DNA of 32,820 nucleotides from S010-25 sp964466455 (lineage in GTDB: Bacteria > Pseudomonadota > Gammaproteobacteria > SZUA-229): positions 1 to 32,820 of the forward strand of contig CAYXNL010000023.1 of the NCBI GenBank assembly GCA_964466455.1, given 5' to 3'. Numbering within the stretch: position 1 is the first letter of the stretch; each line of letters starts with the position of its first letter. Below, piece by piece: positions 8,068 through 15,360 of the stretch. Made by a program: the position numbers and the translations under genes. The notes beneath the pieces are model-generated. The model saw only the letters and a program-made list of their open reading frames with translations, did no database searches and was not told the origin of the DNA.

Positions 8068-9834
8068 ATGTCTGTATCGGTTAGTAAAAAAGAATCCGGT
8101 TTAAAAGTATATTTTCGCCTGCTGCATTATGCCCTGGCGTACAAGGGTATTTTTCTGTTGGCAATTTTTGGTATGGTTATTATCGCCCTTTCCTCCACCG
8201 CATTTACTGCCTTAATGAAACCATTAATGGACGGGAGTTTTGTGCATCGTGATCCGGAAACTATTAAATGGGTGCCTGTTGCGCTGATTGGTATTTATCT
8301 TGTGCGAACTATCGGTGCCTTTGCCGCAACCTATGGCATGAGCCTGATTGGGCGAAATGTAATTTTCATTTTGCGCAATGAAATGTTTGGTAGATTACTG
8401 GATCTGCCAAAATATTTTTACGACCGTTCTACGACGGGTGAGTTAATGTCCAAATTTACCTATGACGTAGAACAGGTGGCGCATGCATCCACCCATGCGA
8501 TTACCGTGTTTATTCGTGATACGCTTACTATTATCGGTCTGATTTCATGGATGATTTATTTAAACGCCATGTTGTCACTGGTCTTTCTAGTTGTAATGCC
8601 GGTAGTGACCACGTTAATTGTCTGGGTGTCAAAACGTTTTCGTCGTATCAGTCAGCGTATTCAGAGCACAATGGGTAATGTTTCGCGTGTCCTGGAAGAA
8701 GCCATTAAGGGGCATCAGGTAGTAAAGATTTTTGGTGGACAGCAGTATGAATCCGATCAGTTTAAACAGGTTAATGCCTTAAACCGCAAACAGAATCTTA
8801 AAATGCAGATGACGCAGTCACTAAGCCAGCCGATTGTGCAGTTAATTGTTGCCTGTGCACTGGCGGTTCTTATTTATCTGGCTACCATGCCCAGTATGAT
8901 TGAAAAAATTACCGTGGGTACTTTTATGTCATTTCTGGCGGCCATGTTTATGATGATGCCTTCCATCAAAGCTATTACTGCTGTAGTTAGTGACCTGCAA
9001 CGGGGTATAGCAGCAGCAGAAAGTATTTTCAGCTTTATTGATCTGGAAAAAGAAAAGGATAACGGAACTTATACAAGCTCCAATATAACCGGTAATCTTG
9101 AATTTAAACAGTTAAGTTTTCGTTATGGTCGTAGTGACAGAAATGCGTTAACTGATATTTCATTGTCGATTAAAGCGGGACAAACGGTTGCTTTTGTTGG
9201 TCGCTCAGGTAGTGGCAAATCAACCTTGTCAAATTTAATCCCCCGTCTGTATGAATATATCGAAGGAGAGATTTTACTCGATGGCCGCAAAATACAGGAT
9301 TATTCACTGGCAAACCTGCGCTCACATATTTCCTATGTGGGACAGGATGTTGTGTTATTTAATGATACCATTGAGAACAATATTGCTTATGGTGAAATGA
9401 AAAGCGCCAGCCATGAACAGGTTGTTGCCGTAGCCGAGGCGGCCTATGCGAAAGGGTTTATCGATCAGTCAAAGAATGGTTTTGATACCATGGTGGGTGA
9501 ACGTGGCGTAATGCTTTCCGGCGGTCAGCGTCAACGCATTGCTATTGCCCGCGCCTTATTAAAAGATGCGCCCATACTCATTCTGGACGAGGCGACCTCG
9601 GCATTAGATACCGAATCAGAACGTTATATTCAGGCATCACTGGAAAACCTGATGGAAACCCGTACTACTCTGGTTGTTGCCCACCGGCTATCAACTATTG
9701 AAAAAGCAGATGTCATTGTTGTTCTGGATCAGGGGCGAATTGTTGAAGCCGGTACCCATGACGAGCTGATTATTCTGGATGCGCATTATGCTTCCCTGCA
9801 TCGTATTCAGTTTAGCGAAGAACATAAACAGTAA
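8068..9834 (+). CDS. msbA: Lipid A export ATP-binding/permease protein MsbA
   Basis: MsbA is a homodimeric ABC exporter that flips lipid A-core across the inner membrane. The 588-residue half-transporter has six membrane helices in the first 320 residues and a nucleotide-binding domain after about 345. Visible motifs are the Walker A GRSGSGKST at 378-386, the Q-loop VGQDVVLFNDTI, the ABC signature LSGGQRQRIAIARAL, the Walker B ILILDEATSALD and the H-loop VVAHRLST. Length and order match MsbA. Upstream it is 6 bases from exbD and downstream 20 bases from lpxK, its functional neighbour in lipid A biosynthesis. Confidence 0.96.
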   Translation: MSVSVSKKESGLKVYFRLLHYALAYKGIFLLAIFGMVIIALSSTAFTALMKPLMDGSFVHRDPETIKWVPVALIGIYLVRTIGAFAATYGMSLIGRNVIFILRNEMFGRLLDLPKYFYDRSTTGELMSKFTYDVEQVAHASTHAITVFIRDTLTIIGLISWMIYLNAMLSLVFLVVMPVVTTLIVWVSKRFRRISQRIQSTMGNVSRVLEEAIKGHQVVKIFGGQQYESDQFKQVNALNRKQNLKMQMTQSLSQPIVQLIVACALAVLIYLATMPSMIEKITVGTFMSFLAAMFMMMPSIKAITAVVSDLQRGIAAAESIFSFIDLEKEKDNGTYTSSNITGNLEFKQLSFRYGRSDRNALTDISLSIKAGQTVAFVGRSGSGKSTLSNLIPRLYEYIEGEILLDGRKIQDYSLANLRSHISYVGQDVVLFNDTIENNIAYGEMKSASHEQVVAVAEAAYAKGFIDQSKNGFDTMVGERGVMLSGGQRQRIAIARALLKDAPILILDEATSALDTESERYIQASLENLMETRTTLVVAHRLSTIEKADVIVVLDQGRIVEAGTHDELIILDAHYASLHRIQFSEEHKQ

Positions 9835-9854
9835 AGTAATATAGACTGATCAAA

Positions 9855-10850
9855 ATGAAATACTGGTACAGTCGCAATTTGATCGCCTGGTTACTCTGGC
9901 CGCTTTCCCTGCTCTTCTGCATTGTTGTTTTTGTCCGCCGACAGTGTTATCAATTAGGTATTATCACCTCACAGCACTTTGATGTCCCGGTAGTGATAGT
10001 TGGTAATATCAGTGTCGGTGGCAGTGGTAAAACCCCGTTGTTAATTTCGATCTGTGAGTTTCTTATAGAACAGGGGAAAGCCCCCGGTATTGTCAGCAGA
10101 GGTTATGGTGGCAGTGTATCCGGGGTGAAACAAATTGATGGTAATGACAGTGCCATCAATGTGGGTGATGAACCCTGGATGATTTTTCAACGCACCCGTT
10201 GTCCTGTTGTTGTCGGTGCCGATCGTGCAGCAGCAGTGAGTTTTTTATTAGATAATAATAACTGTGATATTGTTCTATCTGATGATGGGCTGCAACATTA
10301 TCGCCTGCAGAGAAGTCTGGAAATTGCTGTGGTGGATGCCAGACGCCTGCACGGTAATCGTTTCTGCCTGCCCGCCGGACCTTTGCGTGAACCGGTTAGC
10401 CGTTTAAAAAAGGTTGATATTATTGTTTATAATGGTCAGCCACAACAGGAAATAGATGCAGGGCAAAACTGTTTTTATCAATTAGAGTTTGATCAGATTG
10501 TTAACCTGGTCAGTGGTGAAAAAAAAATTATTCAGACATTAAAAAAACAGCCGGTTATTGCGGTGGCAGGCATCGGCCATCCTGAACGGTTTTTTCATTT
10601 ATTAAGCGATGCAGGGTTAAGTGTTCAGCAACAACCGTTTGCGGATCATTATATTTTTACTGGTGATGATATTGCTGCCTGGTCGGGCAAGTGTGTACTG
10701 ATGACGGAAAAAGATGCCGTAAAATGTCAATATCATTTGCAACAAAAACAAAACACCGGTGCGGCTGATTTCAGTAATCTATGGTATTTGCCAGTCACTG
10801 CAATCTGTAATAATACATTAACGCAGGAGCTGACTAAAGCATTGTTATAA
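9855..10850 (+). CDS. lpxK: Tetraacyldisaccharide 4'-kinase LpxK
   Basis: LpxK phosphorylates the 4' position of the disaccharide lipid A precursor at the inner membrane. The 331-residue protein has an N-terminal hydrophobic anchor (about 10-27) and the P-loop-like GNISVGGSGKTPL, with GGSGKT at 55-60. Further family motifs are PGIVSRGYGG, GDEPWMIF, VGADRAAAV, DIVLSDDGLQHYRL, DARRLHGN and LPAGPLREP, then VAVAGIGHPERFF and FADHYIF, and TEKDAVKC near the end. The length is typical. Its TAA stop is embedded in the left end of a repeat element with a strong palindrome, which could attenuate transcription into the Trm112-like gene. Confidence 0.96.
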   Translation: MKYWYSRNLIAWLLWPLSLLFCIVVFVRRQCYQLGIITSQHFDVPVVIVGNISVGGSGKTPLLISICEFLIEQGKAPGIVSRGYGGSVSGVKQIDGNDSAINVGDEPWMIFQRTRCPVVVGADRAAAVSFLLDNNNCDIVLSDDGLQHYRLQRSLEIAVVDARRLHGNRFCLPAGPLREPVSRLKKVDIIVYNGQPQQEIDAGQNCFYQLEFDQIVNLVSGEKKIIQTLKKQPVIAVAGIGHPERFFHLLSDAGLSVQQQPFADHYIFTGDDIAAWSGKCVLMTEKDAVKCQYHLQQKQNTGAADFSNLWYLPVTAICNNTLTQELTKALL

Positions 10851-10892
10851 CAGGATAGATAATAAGGATCCTTATTATCTGTTTCAGTAATA
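10848..10892 (+). repeat. Interspersed repeat copy C, short form with a perfect palindrome
   Basis: The element runs from TAACAGGATAGATAA to TGTTTCAGTAATATA without the 55-base core. Its centre, 10858-10879, is a perfect 22-base palindrome (11-base arms GATAATAAGGA and its complement). Its outer arms match copies A, B and D. It starts with the lpxK stop codon and sits inside the lpxK-ycaR-rlmKL operon, where a hairpin could modulate read-through or RNA stability. Confidence 0.85.
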
Positions 10893-10919
10893 TAACACAA
10901 TGGGTTTTTCTTAAAAACA

Positions 10920-11105
10920 ATGAATAAAAAACTTCTTTCTATTATCGTCTGTCCGTTATGTAAGGGTGGTTTGTCTTATCAACGCAGTACCAAAGAATTT
11001 ATCTGTGCAAAAGACGGGCTGGCCTTTCCGTTGCGTAATGGTCTGCCCGTATTGCTTGTCTGCGATGCCAGACAGATTAATACATCACGACAGGTTAATA
11101 CATAA
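10920..11105 (+). CDS. ycaR: Trm112-like zinc-ribbon protein (YcaR family)
   Basis: This 61-residue protein has the Trm112/UPF0434 pattern: LLSIIVCPLCKGGL with C11 and C14, EFICAKDGLAFPLRNGLPVLL with C29, and a short tail. In E. coli the equivalent YcaR lies between lpxK and kdsB. Eukaryotic and archaeal Trm112 proteins activate several methyltransferases; a bacterial role is not firmly established. Here kdsB is missing and the stop codon overlaps the ATG of rlmKL by one base, giving tight coupling with a methyltransferase gene. The C-terminal tail holds a small duplication, RQINTS then RQVNT, encoded by an 18-base tandem repeat at 11073-11103. Confidence 0.88.
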   Translation: MNKKLLSIIVCPLCKGGLSYQRSTKEFICAKDGLAFPLRNGLPVLLVCDARQINTSRQVNT

Positions 11106-13408
11106 TGGATTATTTATTTTTTGCCAGTTGTTCCAAAGGGGTTGAAGATCTGCTTCAGAGCGAACTGGAACACCTCGGTCTGCCTGGTTTATCTATTGGC
11201 AATGGTGGTGTGCATTTTTCAGGTTCACTGGAAGGTGCCTATCGAGCCTGTTTGTGGTCGCGCCTTGCCAGCCGTATACTATTAAAACTGGCTGAATTCA
11301 CGGTTGCAGATGAGGATCAACTATACAACGCTATCCAGCATATTGACTGGTCTGAACACATGGCTGTTAGTGACAGCTTTGCGATTGACTGTTTCAGTTC
11401 CCATTCGCAAATTAGCAACAGCCATTATGCTACTCTGCGAATTAAAGATGCGATCGTGGATCAGTTCAAGGAAAAAACTGGAATACGACCCGATGTGGTA
11501 CGTGAGCGGCCATCAATTCGAGTTAATGTCTATATTACTGAGCAAAAGGTAATTACCTACCTTGATCTGTCCGGAGAAGCGTTGCATCGGCGTGGTTATC
11601 GGCAGCGTGGCGGCATAGCACCATTACGTGAAACCCTGGCTGCCGCCATATTATACCGGGCAAAATGGCGGGATTTTGCCCGCAGGGGAGACCCTCTGTT
11701 TGACCCGATGTGCGGCAGTGCAACCCTGCTGATCGAGGCAGCAATGATGACCGCCGATATGGCACCGGGTTTATTACGTGACTATTATGGCTTTATGGGC
11801 TGGCAACAGTTTGATGAAAAACAATGGCAGGTAATTATTCAACAGGCGAAGGATGGACTGGATGAGCGTATCGAACAACTGCCCACTATTATTGGCTGTG
11901 ATTATTCAGCAAGCATTCTTGCTATTGCACAGCAGAATATTCAGGCCGCTGGGTTATCCGCAAAAATAAAACTGGAACAGATGGATACTACTACAGCCAT
12001 GCCCGCTATGGTCTCATCAAACGGGTTGATTATAACCAATCCTCCTTATGGTAAACGCCTCGGACAGGTTCAGCCGTTACGCACCCTGTATCTGCGTCTG
12101 GGGAAAATGTTAAAGCAGGCTTTTCCAGGCTGGACAGCAGTCATTTTTACCTCAGAAGAATCGCTGGCAAAAAATATTAGCCTGCGTTCTTTCCATAAAA
12201 ACAGCTTATACAATGGCGCAATAAAATGTACCCTGTATCAGTATCATCTCAATACAATAGAACATGGATGTGAAGCGGAGCCTGGCCAGATAAAAACGGG
12301 TCAGATAGAAAATGGCCAAATAGAAAATGGCCAAATAAAAAATAATGGCCGGATAAAAAATAAAGGATCAGAGCAGCCACTCGCCGCTAATAAAGTACAG
12401 ACACCAGTAAAAGTTCTGCCCCCTGAGATAAGTGAACATGCGCTGATGTATGTCAATCGGCTGAAAAAAAACGCGAAACATATAAAGAAATGGGCACATA
12501 AAAATTCGGTGAGTTGTTATCGTGTTTATGATGCCGATATTCCTCAGTATGCAGTTGCCATAGATATCTATGAAGACTGGGTTCACATTCAGGAATACGA
12601 AGCGCCGAAAACGGTTGATCAGGCAAAAGCGGGTAAACGCCTGAATGATATTATTGATGTGACGGCGCAGGTGTTGGGTATTGCGCAGGAAAAAGTCGTG
12701 TTAAAAGTACGTAAAAAGCAATCGGGCAGGCAGCAGTATACGAAACAGGATAATAAAGGCAGAATGATAACTGTGCATGAATCCGATTTGTTGTTCCGGG
12801 TAAATCTGTATGATTATCTTGATACCGGGCTGTTTCTTGACCACCGCCTCACCCGGCAGATTATTTATCGCCTGGCAAAGGCGAAAAATGTACTGAATCT
12901 TTTTGCCTACACCGGTAGCGCCAGTGTTTATGCAGCAGCCGGTGGTGCAAAAACCACGACGACGGTTGATATGTCCAATACCTATCTTCAATGGGCGGAA
13001 GATAATTTCCGCTGTAACCATCTGAGTGGAAAAAAACACCGTTTTATTCGTGCGGACTGCATGCAGTGGTTATGGGATGCAAAACGTGCGGGGGAAGTTT
13101 TTGATCTAATTTTTCTTGATCCACCGACTTTTTCCAATTCAACAAAAATGCAACAGGCATTTGATATCAGGCGTGATCATGTCAGTCTGTTAAAACAGGT
13201 AATGGGTTTGTTGAGCCATAACGGCCAGTTGATTTTTTCTACCAATGCAAGAAAATTCACCCTGGATAAAACCTTGCAGGATGAATTTGCCGTGCGTGAG
13301 ATTACTGCCTTGACATTAACGGAAGATTTCCGTCGCCGGTCATTACATCAGTGCTGGTGTCTGGCGCATCAGGAAGAACAGGTGGAGGCTGCGCTGTTCA
13401 AATTGTAA
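11105..13408 (+). CDS. rlmL: Bifunctional 23S rRNA (guanine2445-N2/guanine2069-N7) methyltransferase RlmKL
   Basis: RlmKL methylates G2445 (N2) and G2069 (N7) of 23S rRNA with S-adenosylmethionine. An N-terminal THUMP region covers about 1-155. The RlmL methyltransferase domain has DPMCGSATLLIEA near 200 and the catalytic NPPYGKRLG near 311. The RlmK domain has LFAYTGSASVYAAAGGAK near 598 and LDPPTFSNS near 672. The order matches E. coli RlmL, which is about 702 residues; this one is 767. Much of the excess is a low-complexity linker between the domains at about 392-423, built of GQIEN-type repeats. The ATG overlaps the stop of the Trm112-like gene by one base. A repeat element and the convergent rsd follow. 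Confidence 0.95.
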   Translation: MDYLFFASCSKGVEDLLQSELEHLGLPGLSIGNGGVHFSGSLEGAYRACLWSRLASRILLKLAEFTVADEDQLYNAIQHIDWSEHMAVSDSFAIDCFSSHSQISNSHYATLRIKDAIVDQFKEKTGIRPDVVRERPSIRVNVYITEQKVITYLDLSGEALHRRGYRQRGGIAPLRETLAAAILYRAKWRDFARRGDPLFDPMCGSATLLIEAAMMTADMAPGLLRDYYGFMGWQQFDEKQWQVIIQQAKDGLDERIEQLPTIIGCDYSASILAIAQQNIQAAGLSAKIKLEQMDTTTAMPAMVSSNGLIITNPPYGKRLGQVQPLRTLYLRLGKMLKQAFPGWTAVIFTSEESLAKNISLRSFHKNSLYNGAIKCTLYQYHLNTIEHGCEAEPGQIKTGQIENGQIENGQIKNNGRIKNKGSEQPLAANKVQTPVKVLPPEISEHALMYVNRLKKNAKHIKKWAHKNSVSCYRVYDADIPQYAVAIDIYEDWVHIQEYEAPKTVDQAKAGKRLNDIIDVTAQVLGIAQEKVVLKVRKKQSGRQQYTKQDNKGRMITVHESDLLFRVNLYDYLDTGLFLDHRLTRQIIYRLAKAKNVLNLFAYTGSASVYAAAGGAKTTTTVDMSNTYLQWAEDNFRCNHLSGKKHRFIRADCMQWLWDAKRAGEVFDLIFLDPPTFSNSTKMQQAFDIRRDHVSLLKQVMGLLSHNGQLIFSTNARKFTLDKTLQDEFAVREITALTLTEDFRRRSLHQCWCLAHQEEQVEAALFKL
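12282..12366 (+). repeat. Imperfect 15-base tandem repeat inside rlmKL encoding a GQIxN linker
   Basis: About four to five units related to AATGGCCAAATAGAA follow each other in frame and encode GQIKT-GQIEN-GQIEN-GQIKN-NGRIKN-KG. They fall exactly in the linker between the RlmL and RlmK catalytic halves, where length variation should be tolerated. The pattern suggests expansion by replication slippage. Confidence 0.9.
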
Positions 13409-13418
13409 ACCACATCTG

Positions 13419-13493
13419 CTAATACTAATTACCGTTCTCCTTAGTATTACTGAAACAGATAAAAAGTATCCTTTTTATCTATCCTGTTAGTAA
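13419..13493 (-). repeat. Interspersed repeat copy D, short form in reverse orientation with an extra arm
   Basis: Read on the minus strand it begins TTACTAACAGGATAGATAA, passes through a hairpin (9-base arms GATAAAAAG/CTTTTTATC at 13458-13479 with a TATC loop) and continues as CTGTTTCAGTAATACTAAGG then AGAACGGTAATTAG. The second half links copies A-C to the partial copies at 26875 and 32274. It lies between the convergent rlmKL and rsd genes and could terminate both. Confidence 0.85.
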
Positions 13494-13510
13494 GTTCGAT
13501 CAGACAGCTA

Positions 13511-14020
13511 TTAGGAAAGAAGCCTGCTCGGTTGAGATTTTTGTATCGTAGACAGCAGCGTATCAATTAACTGATCTTCCAGATCAATACGCAGGGCAAG
13601 ATGTTCGCCCAACTGTGTTAATTGTGCCGGTAATTTTTCAAGTGTCTCGTCGTTAACATTATCATCACCATCGAATAAATCATTAAACGCCATTGCAACC
13701 TGGGTGGTTATGGTGATTTTAGGCATGATTTCATTGGCCAGTTTTTTTATATCATCTCGACGCTCATTGCCTTCTTCTATTCGCCGGTAGAGCTCAAAGT
13801 GACCTGTGGCAAGATAATCCACCAGTTCCTGACAGAATTCCTGTAATAATTCATGAGTGCCGTTGGCGGCATCGAGTTCTTCAATCTGTTTGACCAGATT
13901 GTAATACTGTGCCAGTACATTGTTTCTGTCTTCGATGAGTTTTTTTACTTCTCTGGTGGCACGCTCACGGCGTTCATTTGGTATCTGCGTAGCACTTTGT
14001 GCTGGAATTTTGCTGGCCAT
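13511..14020 (-). CDS. rsd: Rsd/AlgQ family regulator of sigma-70
   Basis: Rsd binds the main sigma factor and lowers its activity, favouring alternative sigma factors; the Pseudomonas homolog AlgQ influences alginate genes. The helical protein contains RNNVLAQYYNLVKQIEEL and EFCQELVDYLATGHFELYRRIEEG. The second closely matches the E. coli Rsd segment DFCQSLVDYLSAGHFSIYERI. A C-terminal LGEHLALRIDLEDQLIDTLL is also typical. I start at the ATG at 14020 (169 residues), because the GGGGA ribosome site at 14029-14033 is 8 bases away from it but only 2 bases from the ATG at 14026. The gene is monocistronic and separated by about 75 bases from the beta-barrel gene upstream. Confidence 0.9.
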   Translation of the reverse strand: MASKIPAQSATQIPNERRERATREVKKLIEDRNNVLAQYYNLVKQIEELDAANGTHELLQEFCQELVDYLATGHFELYRRIEEGNERRDDIKKLANEIMPKITITTQVAMAFNDLFDGDDNVNDETLEKLPAQLTQLGEHLALRIDLEDQLIDTLLSTIQKSQPSRLLS

Positions 14021-14095
14021 TATCATTTTCCCCGTAATTTCTTATAGTTACTGCACCCCATTGTACTAAAATAAGACCTGGGTGTGTAGAGATCC

Positions 14096-14959
14096 CTAAA
14101 ACGGCATACCGAAAACCAGCCGGTAAACCATAATTCCATTACCAATACGTACACCAAAACCAAATTGTGGTTTTTCAAAAAGGAAAGAGCCTGGTAAATT
14201 ACTGAAGGTGAAACCCACTTCATTCTCCCGGCCTATCCTTATTGGGTTTTCGGTTTGTTTAAGAAAAATCAGGTCGGTTGGATAATAATAATTAATGTAG
14301 TAAAAGCCAAGCATTAAAGCTTTTCCGCCAAAAATGAAGCGAGTTTTCACGCGGTAATCAAGGCCGGTTTCAAATAATGAATAACTTGCGTCCAGGTTGG
14401 AATTACCGGTTCTCTCTCGTGCAAACAGAAGTTCGTTACCAAGCGTTAGCGTATTCCCACGGTGATTGAACTTTATATAATTTTTTACTCCGGTGCCCAT
14501 AACAAGAATATTGGTTTTATTATTCAGGTCTCTGGCAAAACCATAATCAGCAAACGGAATTAGTGTCCATTTTGGGGTAATCGGGTACTGGTATTCAATG
14601 CCCGGCAGGAAGGTCAGGGTAGCGACATTATTAATATTCGGCAGATTCCCCAGATCAAGCCCTTTGAAATTGAGTAATCCGAAGGTAATGGGCAGTTTTA
14701 ACAGCCATCCCGGCCGGGTATCGGTTTTCTGGATAATAGTGTAGTCCAGTGGTAACTGTATAACAAATACCCGCTGACCCGCTGAGGTATAAAGACCGGT
14801 ACCAAGGTAACTGGCAAAGGCAAAGTTGGTTAAACCGGCTGTACTCTCCAGTTTTGATGCTTCCGCGTACAGGTTACCGCAGCAGCCAGGCAAAAACAGG
14901 AGATACAGCAGTAGCCTTAATGCAAATTCCCTGTTTGTGAAAGGATGTATGAACCTCAT
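14096..14959 (-). CDS. Predicted outer-membrane beta-barrel protein, function unknown
   Basis: The 287-residue protein has an N-terminal signal sequence (basic MRFIHPFTNREFALR, then a hydrophobic LLLYLLFLPGCCGNLYA). A cysteine pair near the cleavage region means a lipoprotein cannot be excluded. The rest alternates polar and hydrophobic residues as expected of a beta-barrel: FAFASYLGTGLYTSAGQRVFVIQLPL, LLKLPITFGLLNF, ATLTFLPGIEYQYPI, WTLIPFADYGFA. It ends in Phe (VFGMPF), the usual outer-membrane assembly signal. Proteins of this type occur as unnamed outer-membrane proteins in other Proteobacteria, as far as I recall. No partner gene is adjacent; its neighbours are rsd and the divergent tRNA-Leu. 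Confidence 0.75.
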   Translation of the reverse strand: MRFIHPFTNREFALRLLLYLLFLPGCCGNLYAEASKLESTAGLTNFAFASYLGTGLYTSAGQRVFVIQLPLDYTIIQKTDTRPGWLLKLPITFGLLNFKGLDLGNLPNINNVATLTFLPGIEYQYPITPKWTLIPFADYGFARDLNNKTNILVMGTGVKNYIKFNHRGNTLTLGNELLFARERTGNSNLDASYSLFETGLDYRVKTRFIFGGKALMLGFYYINYYYPTDLIFLKQTENPIRIGRENEVGFTFSNLPGSFLFEKPQFGFGVRIGNGIMVYRLVFGMPF

Positions 14960-15087
14960 TGAATGGCGGATGTTATCATAATCCGCTGCTATATTTTATT
15001 GGTATCCTGATTTTATGTACTGGTCATTATCCATATCCGGATAATAGATGGAACGCCTGCTATACTTTCTCAGTAACGGTAATTTTT

Positions 15088-15116
15088 TTGTAACCGCTGT
15101 ACAATTCCGCTACAAT
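15088..15116 (+). promoter_or_regulatory. Candidate sigma-70 promoter of tRNA-Leu
   Basis: TTGTAA at 15088-15093 and TACAAT at 15111-15116 are separated by exactly 17 bases. The -10 box ends 14 bases before the mature tRNA start, which leaves room for a short leader. This is a prediction from pattern only. Confidence 0.5.
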
Positions 15117-15130
15117 TGCGCAGCACAAAA

Positions 15131-15217
15131 GCCGGAGTGGTGGAATTGGTAGACACGTCGGATTCAAAATCCGATGCTAGCAATAGCGTGCCGGTTCAAG
15201 TCCGGCCTCCGGTACCA
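15131..15217 (+). tRNA. tRNA-Leu (anticodon CAA)
   Basis: The 87-base gene folds as a class II tRNA. Acceptor arms GCCGGAG and CTCCGGT pair, with a terminal G-U. The D-arm region contains TGGTAGACAC. The anticodon stem TCGGA/TCCGA encloses the loop TTCAAAA with CAA at 15165-15167. A long variable arm (TGCTAGCAATAGCGT) and the T-loop GTTCAAG follow. The CCA end is encoded. It reads UUG leucine codons. No copy of its 3' end is seen downstream, so there is no sign of an integrated element using it as an attachment site. Confidence 0.97.
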
Positions 15218-15250
15218 ATAATATCAGTTAGTTATACCATATAAGCGATT

Positions 15251-15284
15251 CCCCCCCCCTCCGCTTGCGGCGGGATAGTTTGTT
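15251..15284 (+). terminator. Possible terminator hairpin after tRNA-Leu, next to a run of nine C
   Basis: A nine-C run (15251-15259) leads into CCGC-TT-GCGG at 15261-15270. It is extended by CCC/GGG across one mismatch, and followed by the T-rich ATAGTTTGTTT. The stem and position suit termination of the tRNA transcript before the mer promoter. The homopolymer is also a spot where sequencing or replication may slip. Confidence 0.45.
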
Positions 15285-15296
15285 TAAAAAGAACAC

Positions 15297-15328
15297 TTGA
15301 CTCCGTACGTTAGTACGGAGTTTATAAT
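15297..15328 (+). promoter_or_regulatory. MerR-type promoter/operator of the mercury operon
   Basis: A -35 box TTGACT (15297-15302) and a perfect -10 box TATAAT (15323-15328) are 20 bases apart. This over-long spacing is the signature of promoters activated by DNA twisting by MerR-family regulators. The spacer holds a perfect dyad at 15300-15321, arms ACTCCGTAC and GTACGGAGT around GTTA, almost identical to the classical mer operator half-sites. No merR gene is adjacent or elsewhere in the window, so the regulator must be encoded elsewhere. The start of the decayed merT follows 32 bases after the -10 box. Confidence 0.85.
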
Positions 15329-15360
15329 TGATTCTGTGTCAATTATTAAGAAGAATTTTC

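Noticed and set aside
12701..13039. 112-codon frame antisense to the RlmK half of rlmKL
   Set aside because: No motif is recognisable, and it is fully covered by a conserved coding domain on the plus strand.
15131..15217. tRNA-Leu as an attachment site of an integrated island carrying the mer genes
   Set aside because: No repeat of the tRNA 3' end is seen downstream of merA, no integrase is present, and housekeeping genes (yciI, yciB) follow at once.
15332..15346. TTGATTCTGTGTCAA as an FNR box in the mer leader
   Set aside because: The half-sites are one base too far apart and ATCAA is not matched; it overlaps the region just after the mer promoter.
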